Source of the DNA: Scenedesmus sp. ARA3
Lineage: Eukaryota > Chlorophyta > Chlorophyceae > Sphaeropleales > Scenedesmaceae
Assembly: GCA_004335835.1 (NCBI GenBank)
Contig: RWJK01001821.1
Location: 360,387-424,386 of the forward strand
Direction of reading: 5' to 3'
DNA length: 64,000 nt
Shown piece after piece: positions 1 to 9,948 of the stretch. Numbering within the stretch: the first letter of the stretch is position 1; each line of letters opens with the position of its first letter. The notes under the pieces are model-generated. The model saw only the letters and a program-made list of their open reading frames with translations. It was not told the DNA's origin and did not search any database. A program made the position numbers and the translations under genes.

Positions 1-636
1 CTGTTAATTGAGTTCAGCTTTGTTCTGTTGATGCAAGGCTCAACAATACAGCATGTGGTACCATAGCTTCACAGCTGCTGATGGTCACGAGCCAGGGGTT
101 GCATGGTGGGATTCCTGTGTGTATACTGTTGCTATTGTAGACCAGCCTGGGACCATCACGGCAGCTCCCTCAGGGTGCTTCAGGCTGAAGGTGATCGAGC
201 TTGTGGCTCATGTGCCTCGTATCATCTGGTGGGGTGGAAGCTTGACGGGAAACGGAAGGCATACAGCACTTGAGTCACTTCAAGCCACTTCAGCGATTGT
301 GCAAGAGACCAGGGGCGTCATGGATGACAGTAACAGCATGACAGTCATGATTAACTGCCAATATGACAACTCCCACAACTGTCATGCGTTTGTGCAGCCT
401 TACACGCTGATAATGTCACGTGTTACCTGCTAGTCTGCTTGGTATCTACACCAACACGCATACACAACTGGCATAGTGCTTGTCACTGCCTAGCAGCTTG
501 AACATCCAAATCCCCCGTCACTACCTTCAATCCGGCCTGTCTGCGAGCTGATAACGCTTTTGAAAAGCAATTAAACTATTCCCACGAAATCCCTTGCACC
601 TCTCGTGCGTCTGTTCGACAGTGCCGCCTGAGCACC
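1..636. other. intergenic / upstream region of LTV1
   Basis: No gene is supported here. An open frame at 53-433 on the plus strand encodes 126 residues that match nothing I recognise and have no domain pattern; it could be the 3' exon of a gene lying to the left, but there is no clear splice acceptor or poly(A) signal. The last 100 bases should hold the LTV1 promoter and 5' UTR. Confidence 0.4.
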
Positions 637-3178
637 ATGGGCAAGAAAAAGGCTTTCATAGACAAAAAGCGGTCCACTACCTACACGCTGGTGTTCCGGT
701 CAGCTGAGGACCATGAAGACCCAGAAAACGCTGAGGCGGAGCGCGTCTTGGTGCCAGCAGGAGAGCTCGGCGGTGGTGGCAGGGAAGACCAGCCCCCTAG
801 CGACCCCAGGGCGCTGTATGCACACTTCTTCGGCGATGATGATGACGAGGATGATGTGAGAACGCTGTTTGTTTTGTAGCATGGGCCTTCGGTGTTTGCC
901 AGGAAGCATTCATGCTGGTGCTGCTGCTGCTGCCGCTGCTACTGCTGCTGCGGCTGTAGCTCAGCTGCAAGAACAAGTGCATGGCTGTTTCCATGCCATT
1001 ACATCAGCAGCACCACATAGGTGACATGCCCTGCTTGACCTGCTTTGACGCATACTGTATCTGCGCAGCTGGCATGTAGCATTGTCTGTGCTGCTTGTGC
1101 AGAAGCCAGCCTTGCTGGCTGCACATGCATGGACTGCTGCGCATGCAGCTGCACCTTCACGCTGAACTGTAGGCCACTAAGCACATGGCCTGCATGCGAT
1201 TATGCTGCATTTATCACCACCAACCGCACGCGAGGATGCTTTCCACATGTCATGACAAGCAGCTCACACAGAGCCACCTAACCACTCTTCCTGCATGCCA
1301 CGCCACCTACCAACCAACATACCCTAACACGCCATGTAACGTTCTAACACACTGCAGGAGGAGATAACAGAGGCCCGCCGCAAGGAGCTGCTGCAGTTTG
1401 GCTTCCCAGATGACGGTTATGACTACCTGAAGCACTGCAGGATCATCGGCAAAGGCGCAGCAGCAATGCACGCCAATCAAGCCACCGCTGCAGCAACATC
1501 CTCGTCAGCCGCAGCAGCTGGCAGCAGCAGCAGCGCAGCAGCAGCAGCCATCGCATCAGAGGCGACCGCCTCACAATCTGTGTTCCTGAAGGCGCCGCGC
1601 GTGCGTGCGCCTGAGGCAGATGTCAAGCTAGTGGACGCCCGGCGCGTGGCAGCAGCGACAGCTGAAGCAGCAGATGACGCCGCTGCAGAAGATGCGCTGG
1701 CCGGCGCTGATGCGCCGGTGCTGCAGGTGCCGTCCGAGGTTGCTGCGCCTGCTGCTGCTCGGCGCATTGGAGGCAGGGAGCTAGCTGCTGAGCTGGCAGA
1801 GCTTGAGCAGCTGATGGAAGCTGCTGAGGCAGTCAGTGAAGATGGGGAGGCGGATGAGCAAGGGGTGGGGGATCTGCTGGATGACTTTGTGCTGGCAGCA
1901 GCAGCAGGGCAAGGCGGAGCAGCAGCAGCAGCAGCAGCAGTGCGGCCTGCTGCTGCTGCGGCAGGTGCAGCCGGTGCGGCAGCTGGTGGCAGGGGCGCGA
2001 GCTTGAGTGCAGATGAACAGGAGGATGAGGAGTTCAGCAGCGAACTATCAGATGATGATGAGCAGCAGCAGCAGCAGCAGCGGGTGCAGCAAATTGCAGC
2101 ACCAGGAGGCAGCAGCAAAGCTGCAGCAGCAGTAGCAGCTGGCGCCTCCGGCAGTGAGGCGTTTGATATGCTGAATGAGCAGTTTGACCACCTGCTATCT
2201 GCATATGATGATGAGCAGTTGGGAGACCTAGAAGGGGACACTAGGGCAGCAGGCAGGCTGGGCCCTGCACAGCTGCAGGCGCTTGTGGCACAGGGGCAGC
2301 AGCAGCAGCAGTGGAGCAGTAGAGCCCCAGCTGCAGCAGCAGCAGCAACAGCTAACGGCGCAGCTGCTCACAGCGAAGATGAGTATGAAGAGGATGATGA
2401 GTTCCCCAGCGAGGGTCCAGTGGATCTAGGGTTCAAGGGCCGCCAGATTGGGGGTTTAGGGTTTGAAAGCAAGGTGGAGAGCTTTGCTGAGAAGGATGAC
2501 GCAGTGATTGCAGCAGTAAGGGCCAGGCTGGCAGTGCAGGAGGCAGCAGCAGAGAAGGCTGGCAGCAGCGGCAGGGGCGCAGCTGGGGGCATACTAGCAG
2601 ATGAGGAGCTGTCAAATGTGTACCTGCAAGAACGGGAGCGCTGGGACTGCGAGAGTGTGCTGTCAATGCGGTCAAACATCAGCCACTTTCCTGCAAAGAT
2701 TGCCAGCGAAGCAGGGCACCGGCGCCAGCGTGGCGCCAGCAGCAGTGCAGCAGCAGCAGCAGGCGGCAGTGGCGTCATAAAGCTGAATGCCAAGACGGGC
2801 CTGCCGTCCGGCTACGGTGCTGCGAGCATGGCGGCTGCAGCGGCAGCGGCGGCGGCGGCAGCAGCGGCGGCGGCTGGCGGGNNNNNNNNNNNNNNNCTGA
2901 CGACGGCAGCGCTGGCAGCAGCAGCGGCTGGTGATAGTGACTCGGGCAGTGAGGATGCAGCAGAGCTTGATGGGATGAGTATGGCCACATCTGTGTATGA
3001 GCGGCCAAAAGGGGAGAGTGCAGAGGAGCGGCGTGCGCGCAAGGCAGCAGTAAAAGCGCTGCAGCGTGATGCGCGTGCCACCAAGAAGCAGCTGAAGCAG
3101 ATGTACGCGTCTGAAGCGAGCCGGCAGCAGCGGCAGCAGGCGGCTGCGCCGAAGGCTGCTGTTTTTGCGATCCCTTGA
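637..3178 (+). CDS. LTV1: LTV1-like 40S ribosomal subunit biogenesis/export factor
   Basis: LTV1 is a late 40S assembly factor that helps position Rps3 and Rps20 and is needed for export of pre-40S particles (family knowledge). Two exons fit: 637-855 and 1358-3178, both phase 0, giving 679 residues. The N-terminus MGKKKAFIDKKRSTTYTLVFRS is the family signature, read over a strong start context (caccATGG). Exon 2 opens with an acidic-aromatic stretch (FPDDGYDYLKH) that matches the LTV1 DDYDYMQHL motif. The C-terminus (about residues 620-665) has the GES-x-EERRARKAAVK basic helix typical of the family. The protein is longer than usual (yeast and human about 460-475) because of Ala, Gln and Ser runs. 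A 15-base run of N at 2882-2896 lies inside a poly-Ala stretch and keeps the frame. A TGTAA lies about 390 bases past the stop. Confidence 0.93.
2882..2896. other. assembly gap (15 N)
   Basis: Fifteen undetermined bases sit inside a GCG/GCA run of the LTV1 coding exon. The length is a multiple of three and the frame continues, so the gap is probably an unresolved alanine repeat. Confidence 0.95.
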
Positions 3179-3694
3179 CGCGTGTGCGGTGCTGGTTGGG
3201 GTATCATGCGAGTTTCTGCATGCATTGGTTGTTAACGTATTGCAGATGTTTTGCATATGGCTTAAGTTGTTGTGGTGGAGGTGTGGATGCACAGTGGGGC
3301 ATGGTGGATGGGCATTGCCAGGCTGGGCAAGCCTGGCTGGCCCTGAAGGCGGGAGTGGTGAACAGTGTTGGTGGCTGCTCAAGTGCTCAGTACAACTCGA
3401 TGAAACATTTTATTTGCTTATGTTCGTTCCCCGTGATGTGATGTTGTGCGTGAGTGGGTTGAGGGCGACACATCACCTCGTGACGGATACAAAACTCCTG
3501 ATAGGAGCACCCGCTGATATCAACCTTCGGTTCAGTTTTCTCTCACACATCGGGATCAAAATGCGCAGCCTGTAAACACAACATACAGGAGCCACTGGCC
3601 GTTGCACCTTGTGGCCAGCAACTCCCATTCAGCTTTCGAGCAGGTGTATAATGATGTCTGGGAAGAGTCTCATGTAGATCAATAAGCTACAACG
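3179..3694. other. intergenic LTV1 - MFS gene
   Basis: This is the LTV1 3' UTR followed by the promoter side of the next plus-strand gene. It includes TGTAA near 3571, a good candidate poly(A) signal. I see no coding exon. Confidence 0.5.
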
Positions 3695-6675
3695 ATGTCT
3701 TCCGCTGCTGATATGGCAGAGCAGCAGCAGTGGCGTAATGGCAGCAGCAGTCTGTGGGTGGTGCTGCTCCGCTCGAGGCTGCTCGTCCTACTGTTCTCCA
3801 TGTTTGTCTACAGCTTAGGTGAGCCGCTGTCACTTGAATGGCGCCGCGGCTGTGCTGCGAGGCGCAGGCATGCATGCTCACAGCTGTCAACAACAGGGCA
3901 TGGTCAGCACCTCGCCCGTACATGCAAGCACCAGTTGTCTTCCATGTGCCGTGCTCTGCTGCTACTGGATTCTTGATGCACCTTTTTGTAGCAAATGCAT
4001 GTCAGAACACTACAGCCACTGGGCTGAAACATTTGCGCGCCTTCAAGTGTCAACACTGACCCTGCTTGTTGCTGCACTACCCGCAGGCTTCGCCACACTG
4101 GTGCCAATGCTGCCCACGCTGCTCACCAACTACTTTGCCAGCCGCATCGCTGGCCACGCCATTGACTGCGAGCAGTATGTGGTCAACGAGCAGCCAGCAG
4201 CATGCCAGGACGCACACGCAGACGTGGTGGTGAGCAGCACCGCCAGCAGTGTGAAGAGTTGCAGGAAGCACACTTCGCACAAGCCGTAGCTGAGGGTGGT
4301 TCATGCGCAGCTGGATAGGCGCAGCTGTATGCATGCACAGCAGCATGTGCATGTGTGCTGCTGTCCATTTGCCTGCAGCAACGCAGCTGCGCTCGCTTCT
4401 ACGGTGGTAGAGGTGATGACAAGCGTAACAAGCAGGCTCTGGACGCAACTGCTGAACACATCTGCACCCATGCGCGGACTTGCAGTTTTGCCACCACACA
4501 CGTCGCCTTCCTGCAAACTTTCCTGCAAACCTTCCTGCAGACCTGGACCTCCTGGACTAGCCTGGTGGCCAACACCTTCTTCGCCTTCCTGTTCAGTCCA
4601 GTCATCGGCGACCTGAGCGATGCATACGGCCGCAAGCCTTTCATCCTGGCGGGGCTGCTGCTGTCGGGGCTGCCCATTGCTGCTGTGTTCATGTACCTCA
4701 GCGGGCGCGCCTCGCTGCTGTGGTGAGCGGGGCAATGTGTAGCAGGATCAGGGTTGCGGGGCTATGCATGCTGCTGTGCATGCTGGTATGTTTGCTTTGC
4801 TTCTGCATAGGTTTTATATGGGGTGTGTATTTTTACGTTTTAACATGTCTGGGTCGTTGCTTGATGATGGCAGATGGTCTTTACTTGCCTGTTATGATCT
4901 TCATGCTGCTGGTTTTGTTGACTGTCTGTGTGGTTGCTGCCGCTGCTGCTGCTGTGCTGGCAGGTACTACCCCTGCAGTGCGCTGACGTCTGTGGTCAAC
5001 AGCATCGTGGTGTTCCTCAGCTACACTGCTGACGTGCTGCAGCCGCAGCACCGCACAGCTGGCTTCGGTGAGTGGGTCAAAGCTCCGCAACACGTCTGGG
5101 CGCATGGGCGCAAGCAAGTTGTACAAGCTAGCCAGAGACGGATGGATTGACGATGTCACTGCGCCATGCCTGCCTGTCAGCTTGACACTCTGCCGAACTG
5201 GGGTGGGGCTCTGTGCGCAGCTTTGCTGCATATAGACAACGCCAGGCAACCCGGTTTGCTCTTGGCATGTGTACTATGCTGTCTGGTGTACTGACGATCA
5301 GCACTGTGTCCTCCCAGCACAGTTCAAATGTCCATTTGGTAAAGCGTATGGCACACTTCTGACTCTTGCTTTTGTGTGTACATCCATGCGTGTGCTTGCA
5401 GGACTGATCATCGCAGCATACAGCACAGGCTTCATGATTGGGCCGCAGGTGGCGCAGCTGCTGCTGCTGGACGCTACCACAGCCACCCTCGTGGCTGGTG
5501 GCGGCTGCATCGCTGCCTTCACTGTGGTGCTGCTGGCAGTGCCGGAGTCGCGGCCGCCTGGCAGTGCTGCTGCAGGTGAGGGCAGCCTAAGGCTTAGTTT
5601 GTTGTATTGTTTGACCAAAATGTACATTTGGCGGGTGGCGGCTGCGTTGCTGCCTTCACTGTGGTGCTGCTGGCAGCGCCGGAGTCGCGGCCGCTCGGCA
5701 GCGCGGCTGCAGGTGAGGGCAGCCTGAGGCTTAGGCTTCAGTGGTTGCGGTTTAAGCTGATATCGCTTGATTGAGTGTGACCTGGTAAACAGGTGTGCGT
5801 GTGTGTATACGTGCCTGCTGCATGTTGGGTCTGCAGTTGTCAGCCTATTCGTCCGTCAGTTCAGGACATGGTACTGGTGTACCTGCAGCGGTGCGATGAT
5901 GAGCATCTTGACTCACCAAAAAGCATATAGCGCGCGGTATCTCGCAGTCAGCTACAACTGCTAGGGTAGTGCAGCCGCATCCTTGCTTCGCAAGATGCTG
6001 CCAAACACCGCGCGCTCACAACCCTCTCTGCCTGCGCATGCCTTTGTTTGTGCTGCAGTGCTGCCGGGCTGCCCGCCTGCCGCGTCCTCCTGGAAGCTGC
6101 GCCCCCTGGATGCGCTGCTCAGCCTGCAGCGCAGCTGGCAGCTCATCACCAGCAGCAGCCTGTTTGTGCGGCTGGCGCTGTGCATGGCCATTGTGGGCGT
6201 GGTGTCTGAGGTGAGCAGCTGTTGGGGTAAGATTTGGTAGGTGGGGTTGAACGTTCAGCGAAGCTTGCATGTGTGAGGCAGCAGTTCTGAGTGATTGATG
6301 TCTAGGTGCTTGGCTTCTGAGGTGAGCAGCAGGCCGGGTGCTGGTGGTTTTTGTGTATGTCAAAACACCACAGCCCATCAGTAGTTGGAGATGTGGCCTC
6401 CAGATCAGGCTGTGCGTTGCAGCGTTGCGATGACCTTTGTCTTGCGTACAGATTAGAGGGCCTGGACACGCGAGCTGCATGCACTGTGCTCATGTCTTCT
6501 GCTGTCGCTGCTGCTGCTGCTGCTGCCTGCAGGGCATCCAAGACATGCTCATCCAGTACCTGCAGCTGGTGGTGGGCTTCAACACGGCAGACCAGAGCCT
6601 GCTGTTCACGCTGCTGGGCGCAGCAAACCTGGTGGTGCAGGTGCGGCATGCTTGTACTGCCAGCAGGACTGACCG

Positions 6676-6731
<56 letters not shown>

Positions 6732-7936
6732 GCATCCTCTGCTGTTGTTCCATGTGCCTTCCCAGCAATGTGTGTCAAGCAGGTGCACTCATCCTCATCC
6801 TCACTGCCACAGGTAGCTGATCATTGTTTTGACGTGGATCATCCATCTGCCGTGCAGGCTGCGCTGCTGCCCAGCATGGCATACTTCCTAGGGGAGCGCC
6901 GCCTGCTCATCACTGGCCTCCTCTTCAGCATCATCGAGCAAGCCATGCTGGCTCTAGTCACCACAAAATGGCAGGCCCTTGCAGCCGTCAGCCTGGGCTC
7001 GCTCGCTGGCGTGTCGTTTCCGGCCATTTCCAGCATCAAGTCGACACACAGCAGGCCAGACCAGCAGGGGCTGGTGCAAGGGGCGCTTGCAGGAATACGG
7101 GCGCTGGCCACAGGGCTTGGGCCGCTGGCGTTTGCGCTGCTGTTCAGCAGCTGCACCAAGACCAGCGCAGGTATGTTGCGGGGGTGGCTGGAATGTGGGG
7201 TGCGAGGCGGGGTTGGGCTGTGGGGAGGGCGGGACCTGGCGGGTGGTGTATTGTGCCGTGCTGGCACTGCGTGCTGGGGCAGCTGTGCCTATAATTGGTC
7301 AGCGATGTGGATGTTGAACTCGGCCTTGTTTAGTGGTTTGGGGCGCAGCTTGTGGGAGTGTCTGTCCTCAAACGTCCTCTCACACCAACTAGCTTGCTCG
7401 GTTTTGTTCCAGCATTCTTACCCGCTGCTGCTGCTGCTGCAGTGTTTGGCTACCACCCGGGCATCATCTTCTGGACCACCTGCGGCCTCACAGTGCTGGC
7501 AGCTGCTGTGGCAGCCTCCATCCCAGCACACCTGGTGAAGCGGCCAGGCCAGGCCCCTGGCAGCAGCAGCACACAGCAGGCAGCACAGGCCAGCTGCCAG
7601 GCAGGCGATGCCAGCAGTGATCAGCGGGAGCCACTGCTGCATGATTATGAATATGAGGATGATGTAGAAGCAGTTGCAGATGCGCCCCGCAAAGCTGCGG
7701 CGCTGGCAGCAGCAGCTGCTGCTGCTGTTCTTGCAAAGGTGAAGCAGGGCAGTGGTGGTGCAGCAAGCAGTGCTGCGCCTGCACCAGCTGGGGATGCTGA
7801 GCAGCAGAATGACATGCAGCTGCTGCCAGACACACCTGATGCAGCCGATGCTAGTGATCAGCCAGGTGCAGCTTGGATCAGCGACAGCAGCAGCAGCAGC
7901 GATGCAGCAGCAGGTTGTGATCAGCAGCAGAGATAG
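3695..7936 (+). CDS. MFS transporter of the MFSD14 (HIAT1) type
   Basis: Membrane transporter of the major facilitator superfamily, closest in feel to MFSD14A/B (HIAT1) and bacterial TetA-like drug:H+ antiporters; the substrate cannot be told. Nine exons keep frame: 3695-3818, 4087-4229, 4541-4722, 4964-5067, 5402-5575, 6059-6210, 6533-6640, 6858-7170 and 7413-7936, making 607 residues. TM1 lies at about residues 15-45. The MFS motif A (GDLSDAYGRK) lies between TM2 and TM3 at about residues 112-121. A long hydrophilic C-terminal tail, rich in Ala, Gln, Ser and Asp, follows the last TM. The intron after exon 5 holds an in-frame copy of the exon end (see repeats). A TGTAA at about 8236 is a likely poly(A) signal. 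MFS membership is certain; the subfamily is a judgement from the loop motif and the EPL/GFATLVPMLP start. Confidence 0.9.
5491..5734 (+). repeat. exon-edge echo: MFS exon 5 tail copied into its intron
   Basis: The last 85 bases of exon 5 plus 22 intron bases (5491-5597) recur at 5628-5734, shifted by 137 bp. The copy keeps the reading frame (LAGGGCVAAFTVVLLAAPE against LVAGGGCIAAFTVVLLAVPE) and ends with the same CAG|GTGAGG donor. Confidence 0.9.
6676..6732. repeat. (TTGC)n tetranucleotide microsatellite
   Basis: About 14 uninterrupted TGCT/CTTG units lie in an MFS intron, between the exons ending at 6640 and starting at 6858. Confidence 0.95.
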
Positions 7937-9948
7937 CTGAGCTCAGCCAGTAGTAGCTGTAGCTAGTAGCAGTAGCGCGGTTGCGGCGGCTGCAGCAGTC
8001 AGGTGCATGGCTGAGCTACTGCCTGTTGCGTATTCGTGTGTGACAGACAGGCAATGGCATCTGCGCTGGGCATGCTGTCCTCAACATCTTCATGTGTTGT
8101 AGTGACCAGTGTATATCCATTGCAGCAGCATGATTGCAGCAGTGCAGAACAAGTCTAGCTTTTGCTGCCCATGTGATGACGCCCTTTACTCATCTTTGTT
8201 GAGCAGTATGCTTCTTTCAGTTTCCTGTCGGTGGTTGTAATGCTTGTATGTTGCAACCTGTGATTAAATCCAACCATGCTCTGTGCTGCTGTGATGGCTC
8301 TGGTTCCTGCACTGTGCTTGACACCAGTTGCAGTTTTTCCAGACAGCTTGTACTCGGCTTAACATTTGTGTGTAGGTGTGTTGTGTGGAAAGGGAGGCTG
8401 GCTGACGTCATGTCATGCGTATCAGCCAAAGCGTGTATACTAGGCAGGTGGTTTGGCACGGACAGATGTGACAACACAGCTTGTGCGCCAACAGTATTGT
8501 TGTACAACATAGCTCTGTATGTGTATGTTGGCCACATACGGTCAGCGGTTGCTGTTGCTGCTGCTGCATGTCATCGCAGCTCACACTATCCGCTCGTGAT
8601 GCAGGCATGCAGTGTGCAGCAGCGCACAGGCTGCATGTATGCGACTGCAGTGTCTGGCGTACTGGCTGGCACATTGACTGGTGACATGTGTTGCATTTGG
8701 TTGCTTTTGAATCAAAGCGTGTCGGTTTGCCCAAAGCCGTCATGCACAGGCTGCGTTGCAGCAGGCGTTGCAGATTGGTGAGGTTGAGTAGGAACAAGCA
8801 GCACACTGGTGACAAGTGTCGAGATTGAAGGGAAACCTGCGCGGTGAACATGTCAATCCAAAGTTGCTGTTGACTGTTTTCTGCTCATGTCCACCATGGG
8901 TGGCAAAGGCGTGTTACACTGTCTGCGCTGCATAGTTACTACTCTTGTGTATCTGATGCTGCTGGAATCTGCTACCAGCTGCCCAGCAGCGTGTTGACCA
9001 TGTGCGTGTTACTGACATCATGTTGGTTCAGCCGGCATGTTGGTTCAGCCGGCATGTTGGTTCAGCCGGCATGTTGGTTCAGCCGGCATGTTGGTTCAGC
9101 CGGCATGCTGGTTCAGCAGGCATGCTGGTTCAGCCGGCATGCTGGTTCAGCCGGCATGCTGGTTCAGCCGGCCGAAGGCCAGAGTCTGGAGGGTACAGCT
9201 GGGTTGCCCCTCGATGCTGCGGTCACATCATGCAGAGGTTGCTGTGTGGCTTGGTTCTCCTGGAGCAAATATAAGGGGAGGGCACGCATGTGGTGAAGAA
9301 GCTTTGCGCAAAGCAGCAACACATGAATTCGTCCTTTTACCCATGTATGGGGTAGTCAGGCATTGCTAGCCTAGCTGCTAGCCTAGCCTAGCGTACACGC
9401 ATACTGCATGGCCGCTGTGGCCCTTTCATGTTGCAGATTGGTAGGCGGCTGCCTGGACTGCCATGCCAAGTCCTGTCAGGCGTACAGTGCGTATCTAGTA
9501 CATGACCAGCGTCCTTTGGGATCCTGGCTTTGTCTAGAAATCGTCATTTTACACATCAGTGTGTGCCATGTGGTTGCCGCATGCGGTTTTGCTGCATGGT
9601 CACGGGACAGTACAGGGACTGAGGGTGAAAGCTCATTGGTTTTGGTGCGTATTGCACGACTGTTGCTACTCTGGTGGCATACGTTGGCAGCGATGGTGGC
9701 ACAAGTAAGTCTAGCAGATGCCAAACCCTCAAATGGTGTAACGGAGGGTTTGGGTTACTGTGGTGCTGAGGTAACCAAATGCCCAAACATCAGATGTGTT
9801 CCTTATTGCTCTTTCTTAAGCATTCTATTGGCTGGGTGAAGCTGCAGTTAAAAGTGATTGTTGGTGTTCCAAACTGAAGGGGTGCATTGTATTGCTGTTG
9901 TGCGCTAGCTAGCTGAGTGCTAACGACAAAGAATAAACAACATTTACA
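7937..9948. other. 2-kb intergenic region with a minisatellite
   Basis: It carries the MFS 3' UTR (TGTAA near 8236), a 17-bp minisatellite at 9021-9172 and the promoter side of the DEUBAD gene. Open frames here have no recognisable domain, codon pattern or splice structure. Confidence 0.5.
9021..9172. repeat. 17-bp minisatellite, 9 copies
   Basis: The unit GTTGGTTCAGCCGGCAT (later copies GCTGG..., one with CAGCAGG) repeats nine times with period 17. The first five copies carry T and the last four carry C at the same place, so the array grew from two variants. The period is not a multiple of three, and no stop falls in any forward frame. Confidence 0.95.

Noticed and set aside
53..433. Independent gene in the left edge
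   Set aside because: There is no domain, splice signal or codon pattern to support it.
1477..2241. Long minus-strand open frame inside LTV1
   Set aside because: It is the mirror of GCA/CAG repeats (Ser/Ala/Cys-rich) over a clearly coding plus-strand exon.
9021..9172. CRISPR array
   Set aside because: The repeats are head to tail with no spacers, in a eukaryotic genome.
9002..9369. Protein made of repeated GMLVQPACWFSRHVGSA
   Set aside because: It is translation of a 17-bp minisatellite that is open in three frames alike.
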